DNA of 64,000 nucleotides from Fibrobacter sp. (GCA_024398875.1 JAKSIJ010000001.1:186001-250000), one strand, 5' to 3'. Shown: positions 26,395 through 35,469, numbered from the stretch's first letter. The notes: generated by a model not told the origin, from the letters alone. Translations and numbers: made by a program.

Positions 26395-28047
26395 TTATGC
26401 CCCCTGACTTGCAGGTTTAAAGTTTGCAAAGCGTCTACTATCACTAGCACGCTTCCAGGCCTCAACACCATCAATATAACCAGCTTCAACACACTTTTGC
26501 AAGGAATCTTCCAAAATAATTCCCTGGTCCTTTTGACTGCTAATGGCAGGAACCAGTTGCGTCAAATCACCTTTGCGAATCATATTTGCCGTTGTGGAAG
26601 AAAGCCTCAAAGCTTCCGTTGCCAAAACCAGACCCTGGTTATTCACCATAGGAACCAAGTGCTGAACAATGATTCCCTTCAACTGGTCGGCCAGAGCATT
26701 TGCGAATTGGGAGCGGTCGCCATCAGGAATTGTAGCCAACAGCCGAGAAAGAAGTCCCTGAATGTTGTTGCCCGTGGTTACCGCAAAAACCAAAGCCCCG
26801 GCATTAGCGGCCTGAAGCAAAAGCTTCAGTTCATCCATGGTTTCCAATTGGTCAAAGCAAATCACATCGGCACCATCTCGAATGGCAAGTTCCACACCAG
26901 CCAAGCCCGTACGCACATGAAGCCCCACTTCTTTCTGCACCAGGGCACCATTGGGATTTGCAAGCAAGCGTTCAATGGGTTTTTCAATAGTCTGGATGTA
27001 GCAAGAGCGGTTGGCAGCCACAGTCTCTGCAAAGGCGGTCATGGTCGTGGAGCGCCCACTTGCAGAAGGGCCCGCAATCAAAACAAGTCCGCTGTTCAAA
27101 GCAGCAAAAGACCCGCAGAACGGGGGTAATCCGAGACTTTCCAGAGGAACGGATTCCATCTGAATCAAGCGGATAGCCACACTGGGAACCACATCATTCC
27201 AAGTTACCGTAATGCGGCAGCGACCAACGCCTGCAAGCGCAAAGGTCTTACTGAAATTGCGGCCAGCCACAATCTTATAGCCATCGGCAAATCCTTCCGA
27301 TGCTTCCGTCAAAAGGTCTGCGATACGCGTTTTGTCAATGGGCTTCTCCGTTGCAGGGAAAATGCCTCCGGATTGGCGCATCATCACCTGACGGCCCGCA
27401 AAGAGATAGATGTCCGTCGCACCATAGTTCCGTGCGAAGGCAATCATCTTCTTCAAATTCATAATGGGGAGAAGCGTTTCTGGAGGTTGCACCGCATCAC
27501 CTTCACCCGCCGTCAAGATAAAGCGAGTAGGCAGTTCCCCATTTTCCGAGTCCTCCGCTTCATCTGCATCCGCATTCCCGAAAATGCTGAAGGAGGCCAT
27601 ACTGGTGGATTCCAAGCCAGCAATCTTTTCCACATCTAGGTTGGAGGATGAAGCTCCACCAAACATATTGTTGCCTTCCAGCTGAAGAGCCGGTTCCTCA
27701 GGCTCGTCAAAAATTGCGGCATTGGATTGAACGACAGGAATAGAAGCCGTAGCCCGAGGAGTTTGCGCCGGTTGCGCTGGCTGAGCCGCCGATTGTGGCT
27801 GAGAGGACGGAGCAGATGCTGCCTGCGGAGCAGGAGCCGCCTGAGGTGCCGCGGCACCATTTTTTGCCTCCAGCTGCATCACAAATGCGAGAACTTTCTC
27901 GTAAACGCCCTGTTGCAAAATGCCTGCACGAACCAAGACCTGTCCAATATCCATGGAGTCAGAAATTTCACCCCAATGGGCATTCACCTGATCCTCGGTC
28001 ACCATCTTGTTGTGAACGAGAACCTTGGCCATATACTGATTTCTCAT
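26395..28047 (-). CDS. PilT-like ATPase paralogue 1 with GspE-N-like domain and altered Walker motifs
   Basis: 550 residues. Residues about 1-60 resemble the GspE/PilB N-terminal domain (KMVTEDQVNAHWGEISDSM). An Ala/Pro/Gln-rich linker (about 65-105) follows, then a PilT-like core from about residue 195 (FARNYGATDIYLFAG). Walker A reads GPSASGRSTT, with Arg in place of the invariant Lys. The Walker B segment reads RDGADVICFDQLETMDEL and lacks the usual Glu. ATP hydrolysis is therefore doubtful. The start overlaps the ABC permease stop by 4 bp (ATGA). Confidence 0.78.
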   Translation of the reverse strand: MRNQYMAKVLVHNKMVTEDQVNAHWGEISDSMDIGQVLVRAGILQQGVYEKVLAFVMQLEAKNGAAAPQAAPAPQAASAPSSQPQSAAQPAQPAQTPRATASIPVVQSNAAIFDEPEEPALQLEGNNMFGGASSSNLDVEKIAGLESTSMASFSIFGNADADEAEDSENGELPTRFILTAGEGDAVQPPETLLPIMNLKKMIAFARNYGATDIYLFAGRQVMMRQSGGIFPATEKPIDKTRIADLLTEASEGFADGYKIVAGRNFSKTFALAGVGRCRITVTWNDVVPSVAIRLIQMESVPLESLGLPPFCGSFAALNSGLVLIAGPSASGRSTTMTAFAETVAANRSCYIQTIEKPIERLLANPNGALVQKEVGLHVRTGLAGVELAIRDGADVICFDQLETMDELKLLLQAANAGALVFAVTTGNNIQGLLSRLLATIPDGDRSQFANALADQLKGIIVQHLVPMVNNQGLVLATEALRLSSTTANMIRKGDLTQLVPAISSQKDQGIILEDSLQKCVEAGYIDGVEAWKRASDSRRFANFKPASQGA

Positions 28048-28847
28048 AAGAAATCCCTCCGGCTAAACCACCAGCTGGCGATTGCTAAAAACACACCTAC
28101 ATAGCCTAAAGCATAAAGGCTATTCCACAGCAAATACATATCGGGCAATGCCACATTATGCACCACATAAGTCGTCACATTAAAGCGGTAAAGTCCCGGG
28201 AAAACCGCATGAATCACCACTGCGGTTTTCTCTAGAAGAATGCTGGAAGAATCGTTCAATTCTCCCATACGGCTGGCGAACTTCACCTGCTCCAAAAGCT
28301 GGTCGCTCAAATGTCCCGCGAAATAAACGCCCAATGTAAAGAGAGCACTCAAAATGGTGCTACTGAAACTGCTAAACAAGAGCGCCACCGCAATCACTAC
28401 TGCCATTTCGCAGAAGATAAGGTAAATGGCCGTCAGAAGGCTTGCCGTCGGTTCAGCGCCCGTTACTAAAAGCATCAGATAGAAAAGCACCGTGAGAATC
28501 ATCAAGTGCACAGCCACCACAGCCAAAAGACCAAAGTATTTTCCGATGATGAATGCGGCACGGCTGATGGGTTTAGAAAGGAGCGTCAACACCGTCCGGC
28601 GCTGGATTTCTTTTTGAACCAGGCTGATTCCCACAAAGATGGAAATCAAAAGCCCCGAAAGGCTCATCACCGAAAGCGTAGTGGACTTGATGACATAGGA
28701 GCGGTCAAAGACAGACCATTCTCCCAAAACAATGCTGAACAAGGTGAGGGCAATGGCCAGAAATACAATGTTGTAGAGAATCTTGTCGCGAATGGATTCG
28801 CGGAAGGTATTCTGAGCAATAATGGCGATATGTTTAAGACTCTGCAC
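28044..28847 (-). CDS. ABC-2-type transporter permease
   Basis: 267 residues, six predicted membrane helices. The N-terminus NTFRESIRDKILYNIVFLAI and the cytosolic coupling segment EIQRRTVLTLLSKPISRAAF are typical of ABC-2/NosY-like permeases. It overlaps the ATPase gene upstream by 14 bp and pairs with it. The substrate is unknown; the operon context (PilT-like proteins, outer-membrane patatin) suggests an envelope role. No fused periplasmic domain is seen. Confidence 0.88.
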   Translation of the reverse strand: MQSLKHIAIIAQNTFRESIRDKILYNIVFLAIALTLFSIVLGEWSVFDRSYVIKSTTLSVMSLSGLLISIFVGISLVQKEIQRRTVLTLLSKPISRAAFIIGKYFGLLAVVAVHLMILTVLFYLMLLVTGAEPTASLLTAIYLIFCEMAVVIAVALLFSSFSSTILSALFTLGVYFAGHLSDQLLEQVKFASRMGELNDSSSILLEKTAVVIHAVFPGLYRFNVTTYVVHNVALPDMYLLWNSLYALGYVGVFLAIASWWFSRRDFL

Positions 28848-29748
28848 GGGCGATTTCCTCCGTCAAGATATCTTCAAGACTTGGACGCTTGTGGTCCATT
28901 TTTTCAACAGCAATTCCATTCTGGAGACAGAAACCGAGAAGGCGGTCGCGGGCGGCATCATCGGCACAAACGCACTCCTGAGGGTGCCCCGCGGGAGTCA
29001 CGCCCTCGGGCAAATCCGCAGCGAGAATCGCCTGCCGGGTGCGGACATGGTATTCCACACCGCAGGATTCCGTAATCTCATCGATGGTTCCTTCACGAAC
29101 AATCTTCCCATCTACAATCATGGCCACCCGATGGCTGATGCTTTCCACATCACTCAGAAGATGGCTAGAATAGAAGATGGTAACGCCATCACGATTCAAT
29201 TCCTGAATGGCCTCACGAACATCACGCCGACCCATAGGGTCTAGACCGCTCATAGGTTCATCCAGAATCAAGAGTTTCGGCCTTCCGAGAATCGCCTGGG
29301 CAATGCCCACGCGCTGCATCATTCCTTTGGAATAAGACCGCAGACGCCTATCAATCCAATCTTTGTTGGCATGCAACAGTTCCAAAGCCCACCCGATTCG
29401 GGAATCCAGTTCTGCCCCATCCAACCCCACTAGACGGCCGTAAAATTTCAGAAGTTCGCGGCCTGTAAGGTAATCGTAAAAGTAAGGCTGTTCCGGAGAA
29501 TAGCCCAAAAAAGTGCGGCTTTTCACATCACGGGGCGAAACTCCGTTCACCAGGACCTTCCCGGAATCAAAATTCAAAAGACCGGTAAGAACCTTAATCG
29601 TGGTAGACTTTCCAGCTCCGTTTGGCCCGATAAAGCCGTAGACCTGACCCGCATCCACATGAAAGCTCACATCCTTCAACGCAAGCTTCGGCTTCATCAG
29701 AAAGCCGCTGTGGTAAGTCTTATGCAAATTTTCAATCTGAATCATCAT
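28834..29748 (-). CDS. ABC transporter ATP-binding protein
   Basis: 304 residues. All motor motifs are present: Walker A GPNGAGKSTT, signature YSKGMMQRVGIAQAI (SKGMMQR for LSGGQ, as in ABC-2/CcmA-like ATPases), Walker B LLILDEPMSGLDP and switch SSHLLSDVE. A C-terminal extension (about 225-304) contains two Cys (HPQECVCADD). It forms a transporter with the permease directly downstream. The start overlaps the small membrane-protein stop by 4 bp. Two tandem Met codons (29748, 29745) are possible starts. Confidence 0.93.
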   Translation of the reverse strand: MMIQIENLHKTYHSGFLMKPKLALKDVSFHVDAGQVYGFIGPNGAGKSTTIKVLTGLLNFDSGKVLVNGVSPRDVKSRTFLGYSPEQPYFYDYLTGRELLKFYGRLVGLDGAELDSRIGWALELLHANKDWIDRRLRSYSKGMMQRVGIAQAILGRPKLLILDEPMSGLDPMGRRDVREAIQELNRDGVTIFYSSHLLSDVESISHRVAMIVDGKIVREGTIDEITESCGVEYHVRTRQAILAADLPEGVTPAGHPQECVCADDAARDRLLGFCLQNGIAVEKMDHKRPSLEDILTEEIARAES

Positions 29749-30002
29749 TTATCCTCATTGTCTGAGGTCAGTTCTTCAATTTCTCTTCGGCGGCGTTCTG
29801 CACGGATTTTCTTGTTTACAAAGAAATAGATGACGGCGCCCACCAGATACACCCCGATTCCCGAATAGAAGATGGGGTTAATGGACTGCCCCTCCAAACC
29901 GGGGAATACGTTCAAAATAAGGCTATGACCAAAAAGGCTCAAAAGCACGAGAACAAATCCCAGTCCGCGAAGCACATACGTAACAATAACGATTTTTCCC
30001 AT
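29745..30002 (-). CDS. Small two-helix membrane protein heading the ABC/PilT-like operon
   Basis: 85 residues from the ATG at 30002, chosen because GGAG lies five to six bases upstream. Two hydrophobic helices (about 4-22 and 45-65) and a basic-then-acidic tail (KKIRAERRRREIEELTSD). It may be an accessory subunit of the ABC transporter. No family is recognised. Confidence 0.65.
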   Translation of the reverse strand: MGKIVIVTYVLRGLGFVLVLLSLFGHSLILNVFPGLEGQSINPIFYSGIGVYLVGAVIYFFVNKKIRAERRRREIEELTSDNEDK

Positions 30003-30109
30003 AAGGACTCCAAATACGATTACTTTTGAAAAATACACAATTTCCTAAGGGAAATGGACGCCCACCCCCGATTTTTACTAAATTTGCCCTCCCCATTTGA
30101 AGGTAATCC

Positions 30110-31996
30110 ATGTTAGAGTTGAAATCCTATTTTGACGGAATGACGAAACCCATGCTGAAGGAGATTCACGCAAGGGCCTATGGGAAAAAGGGACTTTTAA
30201 ACAACGCCCTCATCCAGGCGGAAGTTCTCTCCTTTTTCAGCAACATGGAACGGGTAGCAGGCCTTTTCGAAAAAATGGAGGCCTGGCAGAAAAGGTGCAT
30301 GAACCTCATCTACCACAGCGGTTCCCGCGGACTTACTTACAATGAACTTCGCCTGACCGTCAATGTTTCAAAAAACAAGGATTTGCAAAACTTCCTCCTG
30401 GCCATGTGCAGGGAATTCTTGCTTTGGCGTACCTCTGGAAACGCCGTCTATCACGGGTTCAAGAATTTTGCCACTAGTTTTCTTATTCCCGCCGAAGATT
30501 TGGTGGACCTGTCAAAGCAGGCCCAATCCTATGGAAATCTCATCGATTGGCACATCTGTGAAATTCTCGCCCTTGCAAAAAAAGAGGGACTGAAAGTCAA
30601 CACCAACGGCACACTGCACCGTCGTTCTCGCCAGGATTGCCAAAATCTCCTTGTGAGCGCATGCAAGATTTCAGAAAAGGCCGCCGAAAGCGAACTCATT
30701 CTCATCTTCAATTTCCTTGTGCAGAACAAATGGCTTGATGAAGAAAACAGCGCACTGTACCCGTCCGAAAAGGCGCTGGAATTTTTGCGGAAGAACGGCT
30801 TCCGCTTGCACCAGGATGTCATCTCCTGGTGGCTGAATGAGCGCTTTCACAAAGATACGATTCATTGCACACGGATGCTTCGCCGTCTCGCCAATGGGAT
30901 GTCCATTTCTGAAGCGGTTTATCTCTTCTGGGTCATGGACCCCACCTATCGCATTCTGGAGAAGAACAAGGCGCTTGCCTGGGATTATCTCCCCCGCCCA
31001 CTGCGGGAACTCTGGCTCCTGGGACTTGTGGATTTCCAGATTCAAAAAGAAAAAGGCCTCTCTAAAATTTCTGCAGTTATTTTAAGCGAAAGCGGTAAGG
31101 AATGGGTCTCCACATCCATCATGCCCCTACCGGAGCCGAGCATTTCTGCACTCCCCAACTTTGACTTGATTACCTCCACAGGAACTTCTCCGCGAGTGCT
31201 GTTCACACTGGCCTGCCTTGCCGATGTGAAGAACGACGAAACCTTCCTCTGCTTCAATCTGAACAAGGAATCCTACCTGAAGGGACTCAAGAGCGGCATT
31301 CCAGAAACGGAGCTGGAACATTTCCGCACCTGGATTAAGCCCCCCGCGAATGTGGCAGGCACTTTGGAGGAATGGAATGGAGCATTCTTTGGCGCTAAGA
31401 TTCAAACGGTTCGTCTTTTGAAACTGGAAAACAAGAGTACTCTTGCAGAACTCTCCAGGTTCACCGCCTTTATGGAATGCGTTGAAGAAGCCATCTCCGG
31501 ATACGGCTTCATTCTCAAGCCAGAAAAAGAAGCGCGGGCTCTGGAAATTCTAGAGAACTACGGCTACACACCCTTTGTAGATGGACTTTCCCAGAACCGC
31601 GCGACTGCAAATGGGAGCGAATGGAAGAAGGATTTCGCCATCGCTTGGCCCGAAGTCACAACTCCGGATTACGACTTGAAGGACGAATTAAGCGACAGCG
31701 CCCTCCAAGCCTCCCTCAACGCCACAAAGTACGGCAGCCTCTACCGCAAACTAGACACCTACGATTTGGTGAAGGTTCTCCGTTATGCGAAAATGGCAGG
31801 GTCACAACTTTCCGCACAAATTAAAAATCCGGAAAAGCGGACCGAGAAAGTTCATGAAATCACTTTCTCCGTCCATTCGCTGCACTTGGCAAAGTCCCCC
31901 TTCAATGTGGAAATTCAGGAAGACGGCAAAACAGAAATTTACCCGCTTCCCTTGAACTTTATTCAAGAAATAAAGGTTCTTCACCAAAAGGCGTAA
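30110..31996 (+). CDS. XPB/Ssl2 N-terminal-like (helicase-associated) protein without a helicase motor
   Basis: 628 residues, soluble and mostly helical. Residues about 345-440 (ALPNFDLITSTGTSPRVLFT, LNKESYLKGLKSGIPETELE, PPANVAGTLEEWN) match the pattern of the domain found N-terminal to XPB-like helicases (Helicase_C_3 type). The first ~330 residues look like tandem winged-helix repeats. No Walker A or DEAD motif is present, so if it works with a helicase the motor is encoded elsewhere. It is divergent from the ABC operon and convergent with the cytochrome gene (15 bp). A role in DNA transactions is inference. Confidence 0.65.
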   Translation: MLELKSYFDGMTKPMLKEIHARAYGKKGLLNNALIQAEVLSFFSNMERVAGLFEKMEAWQKRCMNLIYHSGSRGLTYNELRLTVNVSKNKDLQNFLLAMCREFLLWRTSGNAVYHGFKNFATSFLIPAEDLVDLSKQAQSYGNLIDWHICEILALAKKEGLKVNTNGTLHRRSRQDCQNLLVSACKISEKAAESELILIFNFLVQNKWLDEENSALYPSEKALEFLRKNGFRLHQDVISWWLNERFHKDTIHCTRMLRRLANGMSISEAVYLFWVMDPTYRILEKNKALAWDYLPRPLRELWLLGLVDFQIQKEKGLSKISAVILSESGKEWVSTSIMPLPEPSISALPNFDLITSTGTSPRVLFTLACLADVKNDETFLCFNLNKESYLKGLKSGIPETELEHFRTWIKPPANVAGTLEEWNGAFFGAKIQTVRLLKLENKSTLAELSRFTAFMECVEEAISGYGFILKPEKEARALEILENYGYTPFVDGLSQNRATANGSEWKKDFAIAWPEVTTPDYDLKDELSDSALQASLNATKYGSLYRKLDTYDLVKVLRYAKMAGSQLSAQIKNPEKRTEKVHEITFSVHSLHLAKSPFNVEIQEDGKTEIYPLPLNFIQEIKVLHQKA

Positions 31997-32011
31997 TAGC
32001 CGACATCGCGG

Positions 32012-32494
32012 CTACGGAAGAGTCTGAGCATAGCCTGCAATATCAGTAATCTCTTCCAGCGTAAATTCATCGATGTAGGCTTCCATTCCCCTTTCATCGT
32101 CGCCAAAATTCACCTGATACCAGAAAGTAGGCATATCGTTACGGGCACGTTTGCCAATATAAGTGGGTTCCACCTCTTCAGGGGTAAAATTCACTCGTCT
32201 GCCATCTCCATCATGGCAATGGCGGCAATTTTCATAAAAAAGTTTTTCACCCCTTTTCAGGTTAGCCCCTTTGATTTTGCCATTCTTATCCAAAAGTTTA
32301 TAGACAAGGTATGCCATGCGGGCATCTTCCCGCGTAAGAGTATCGCCCTCGGAACCTGGTTCTGGATGAGCAGCATCATAAACCGGCTTACTAGAATCTG
32401 CGGGAACGCTTTCTGCTGCCACAGAAAACGCTGTCAGCATCGCCAAACTGACGAAAAGCGGAAACAGAATATGGTTTAGCCACCGGTGAAACAT
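32012..32494 (-). CDS. Exported mono-haem c-type cytochrome
   Basis: 160 residues with signal peptide 1-28. The haem motif CRHCH (about 90-94) lies in GEKLFYENCRHCHDGDGRRV, and a downstream Met in NDMPTFWYQ can be the sixth ligand. The C-terminal helix EEITDIAGYAQTLP is typical of cytochrome c class I. It would sit in the periplasm, attached by a system I or II maturation machinery not seen in this window. It is divergent from the esterase gene with 42 bp between starts. A c-type cytochrome is unexpected in a fermentative anaerobe. Confidence 0.85.
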   Translation of the reverse strand: MFHRWLNHILFPLFVSLAMLTAFSVAAESVPADSSKPVYDAAHPEPGSEGDTLTREDARMAYLVYKLLDKNGKIKGANLKRGEKLFYENCRHCHDGDGRRVNFTPEEVEPTYIGKRARNDMPTFWYQVNFGDDERGMEAYIDEFTLEEITDIAGYAQTLP

Positions 32495-32536
32495 GCCTTG
32501 AATATAGAATATTCACGTTTTACTACTTTATACGCT

Positions 32537-33601
32537 ATGAAAACCAAATGTTTTTTCTTTGCTATCCTGGCGATTATCGCCTCATCCTATGGAGAACCTG
32601 CCATGAACAATTCCAGCGACGCCATCACCTTTAACGGTCGTTGGCTCCATGCTGATGGCAAACACTGCACCAGCGCTCCTGCAGCCACACTGCAATTCGA
32701 GTCCGAAGCAAAAGGTTTTGTCTTTGAATTGGAAGGGGAAGCAAGGTACCGCTTCGACATCGACGGAAAACCGGCCACCTATTTTGAGGTTACAGAAAAG
32801 GCAACCCAGAAACTAGCAGGCGCCACTGACGGGCAAAAGCACCTCTATCGCCTTATCAAAATCAGCGAATCCAACCCCGGAAACATCTGCATCCCGAAAA
32901 TTTCAATTGAAGGTTCCGGCAACTTCTATCCACCCTCACGAAAATCCAACCGCCGCATCGAATTCATCGGCGATTCCTTTACGGTGGGCTACGGAAACGA
33001 GGGAACAAATTCTGAAGATGGAACCCCTTTCAGCAAAACTGACGCCTCCCAAGGATTCGCCTTCCTCCTAGCCGATGGCTTCAAGGCAGACTTCCAGATT
33101 AACGCCGTCAGCGGAAGAGGGCTTGTGCGGAATTACGCCAACATTGTTCCCGACTGGACTCTGGAAAAGCTCTATGAACTCACCATGCCCGGCGTAGCGG
33201 AGCAAGACCCCAAAACCCCTCGCTGGAATTTTGAGGAATTTCACCCTCAAGTCATCGTGATTTTCGTCGGCATCAACGATTTTCAGGGAGAACCGCCCTA
33301 CGCAAACGAAAAAGATTTCAAGGCCGCCTATGCCAAACTTTTAGACAACCTTCGCAAGGCTCATCCTGGTGTAAAATTTCTGCTTCTCTCCACCAAAGTC
33401 TGGCCCAATGACAACTTGACGCCAATCGTCAAAAGTATCTACGACGATCAAGTTGCCGCCGGAAAAACAGATTTAGAGTTTCAAATTTTTTACAGTGAAA
33501 ACACTGCTTTACACGGACATCCAAATCTCATGAGCCATCAGGAAATGACACGAACCCTGAGGCCCATCATCGGGCGTTTGGGAAAATGGCTCTCCCGCTA
33601 A
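32537..33601 (+). CDS. Exported SGNH esterase, carbohydrate esterase family 2-like (acetyl xylan esterase)
   Basis: 354 residues from the ATG at 32537. Signal peptide MKTKCFFFAILAIIASSYG. An N-terminal jelly-roll (about 25-135) precedes an SGNH hydrolase domain: EFIGDSFTVGYGNEGT (nucleophile Ser), SGRGLVRNY (Gly block), VIFVGINDFQG (Asn block) and the late His in LHGHPNLMSHQEM. This two-domain order matches CE2 deacetylases, which remove acetyl groups from xylan or glucomannan. It fits a plant-cell-wall degrader. An ordinary GDSL lipase is less likely because of the jelly-roll. Confidence 0.85.
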   Translation: MKTKCFFFAILAIIASSYGEPAMNNSSDAITFNGRWLHADGKHCTSAPAATLQFESEAKGFVFELEGEARYRFDIDGKPATYFEVTEKATQKLAGATDGQKHLYRLIKISESNPGNICIPKISIEGSGNFYPPSRKSNRRIEFIGDSFTVGYGNEGTNSEDGTPFSKTDASQGFAFLLADGFKADFQINAVSGRGLVRNYANIVPDWTLEKLYELTMPGVAEQDPKTPRWNFEEFHPQVIVIFVGINDFQGEPPYANEKDFKAAYAKLLDNLRKAHPGVKFLLLSTKVWPNDNLTPIVKSIYDDQVAAGKTDLEFQIFYSENTALHGHPNLMSHQEMTRTLRPIIGRLGKWLSR

Positions 33602-33654
33602 GGCGATAAAATGTTCTATCTTTTCTCCCGAAGAAGAAGAAAAGAGGAAACTTA

Positions 33655-34974
33655 ATGCGTCGAATTTTGAGAAAGATATACATTCTGTTCAGAAAGAATA
33701 TTCTGATTTTTGTGCTGTTGGCCATAACCGTCATAGCACTTTTGACTCATCAGTATGGGCTGAATGATATCACATACCTGAATTTGTCCAACTACGCCCA
33801 GATTTTCCCGCAGACAGACTCTGCCGATGGCGGTTATTCAACGGTAAACATCCAGAGAACCGATTCCTCCATCATCATGGATTACGAACTCAAGGAGGGT
33901 TACGCTTATCCTTATGCCGGAGTCCGGATTCTTTTGTCCAGCGATGTGACCAACGGCTGGGACTTATCCAACTACGACAGCATCTTTGTGTGGATGAAAC
34001 CCCGCGGAGAAGGGGCCGTCCGCATCTACATGCGCACTTACGACCCGGATTTCTACCGAAAAGGCGATGAAGGTTCCCTCAAATTCAATGAACTGGAATT
34101 TTTCCCCGTAGAGGAGTCGTACCCTGCCGTTTTCGTGCCACAGGAATTCCGCGTCGCCGGTTGGTGGGCCGCACAAAACGAAATCAACGTCCACAAGGCT
34201 CGGGTGGATTTGTCCAACGTGCCCTTTATTGAAATCCAAACTGGAACCGAAGCTCCGCTGGGTTATGGAACACTGGAAATCAAGGGTTTTTGCTTTAAGG
34301 GGAAACTAATTCCAAAAGTAGACCTAGTCACCATCATCGTCGCTTGCTGGTTTATCTCCTTCCTCACCCTTCTCATTATCCGTTTCTTCGAATTCAACAA
34401 GGAACGGACAACCAACCGCCAAAAGCGGGAAGAGCTGGAAAAGAACTTAAAGGCCCTAGAAATTGAGAAGAGTGAATTTGAGAAATCCAGCAAGTCCGAC
34501 CCTCTGACAGGCTGCCTCAACCGAGCCGGATTCAGCAGCATCCTCATGAAGGAGCAAAACAACCTCAATCAAAACGGTGTTCCTGTATCCTTTGTCATCT
34601 TAGATATTGACCACTTTAAGCATATCAACGACACATACGGCCATGCCGTAGGCGATGAAGTTCTGGTGAACCTAACAAAACTCATCCAAAACAAAATCCG
34701 CAACACGGACTCCCTAGTTCGGTGGGGCGGCGAAGAGTTCGTCATTTTCTGCGAAGATACCAAGCTCCAAAACGCAAATTTCCTCGCCGAGAAACTCCGC
34801 ATAGCCATCGAGAACACTCCCCTCATTATGCAGCAGCAGGTAACCTGTTCCTTTGGCGTTGCCGAAATGGTTGCCGGAGAAGATCCCAAACGCCTCTTTG
34901 AGCGGGCTGACAAAGCTTTGTACACCTCGAAGGAAAGCGGTCGCAACCGCGTCACTAGTGCACCCTCTCCATAG
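33655..34974 (+). CDS. Membrane diguanylate cyclase with carbohydrate-binding-like periplasmic sensor
   Basis: 439 residues, AGAGGAAA before the ATG. Helices at about 17-32 and 223-242 flank a ~190-residue periplasmic domain. That domain reads YAGVRILLSSDVTNGWDLSN then YDSIFVWMKPRGEGAVRIYM, reminiscent of CBM11/CIA30 beta-sandwiches. A coiled coil (about 245-280) leads to a GGDEF domain: DPLTGCLNR, the active site GGEEF at 358-362 and the product-inhibition site RNTD at 349-352. It should make c-di-GMP in response to a periplasmic ligand, perhaps an oligosaccharide. Confidence 0.9.
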   Translation: MRRILRKIYILFRKNILIFVLLAITVIALLTHQYGLNDITYLNLSNYAQIFPQTDSADGGYSTVNIQRTDSSIIMDYELKEGYAYPYAGVRILLSSDVTNGWDLSNYDSIFVWMKPRGEGAVRIYMRTYDPDFYRKGDEGSLKFNELEFFPVEESYPAVFVPQEFRVAGWWAAQNEINVHKARVDLSNVPFIEIQTGTEAPLGYGTLEIKGFCFKGKLIPKVDLVTIIVACWFISFLTLLIIRFFEFNKERTTNRQKREELEKNLKALEIEKSEFEKSSKSDPLTGCLNRAGFSSILMKEQNNLNQNGVPVSFVILDIDHFKHINDTYGHAVGDEVLVNLTKLIQNKIRNTDSLVRWGGEEFVIFCEDTKLQNANFLAEKLRIAIENTPLIMQQQVTCSFGVAEMVAGEDPKRLFERADKALYTSKESGRNRVTSAPSP

Positions 34975-34982
34975 GAGTTTCT

Positions 34983-35384
34983 ATGAGAAAAATCCTCTCT
35001 CGAATTTGCATTGCAAGCACCGCAATAGCAGCAATCACACTCCTTTTCGCATGCGCAAGCACGAAGGGAAACGGTGCGAAATCAGACGAGGAAATCGTTT
35101 TCAAGCCCGTCCAAATTCACTGGATAGCCGCCACTCCTGAAGCAGAAGGTTTTAGTAAGCGAGACGCCTGCACCGTTCAGGTGATGGCAAAAATTCTTCA
35201 GGAATCAAAAATCCACAATTCTGCGCAGGATTCCCTGGAGTTCAACGCCGTTTACGCACTCCAGGATTCCGTGTTAATTTTTGACAGTAAATGTGTAGAG
35301 CCCAGTTTGGCTCAAAATCCAGAATGTTCCTGGTCCGCATCCTGCGATGGGACTTCTGAAATTCAAATTCAGTTCAAACCCTAA
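34983..35384 (+). CDS. Lipoprotein of unknown function
   Basis: 133 residues. AGGAG lies six bases before the ATG. The N-terminus MRKILSRICIASTAIAAITL then LFAC is a signal peptide with lipobox Cys24. The mature part is small, with four more Cys (one near DACTVQVM and three in the C-terminal quarter: KCVEPS, PECSWSASC), likely disulfide-bonded. It follows the diguanylate cyclase by 8 bp and is probably cotranscribed, so it may take part in the same signalling path. Family not recognised. Confidence 0.72.
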   Translation: MRKILSRICIASTAIAAITLLFACASTKGNGAKSDEEIVFKPVQIHWIAATPEAEGFSKRDACTVQVMAKILQESKIHNSAQDSLEFNAVYALQDSVLIFDSKCVEPSLAQNPECSWSASCDGTSEIQIQFKP

Positions 35385-35408
35385 AAAGCTGTTGTAATCG
35401 CCCCTAAT

Positions 35409-35430
35409 AGCCGTCGGAAAAGGCTTTTTT
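35409..35430 (+). terminator. Possible terminator after the cyclase-lipoprotein pair
   Basis: AGCC, a short loop, and GGCT followed by six T. The stem has only four strong pairs. It lies 25 bases past the lipoprotein stop and before ispA. Confidence 0.4.
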
Positions 35431-35469
35431 CACAAAAATTTGCCCTAGAATTAAGTATTTTTGGGCGGT

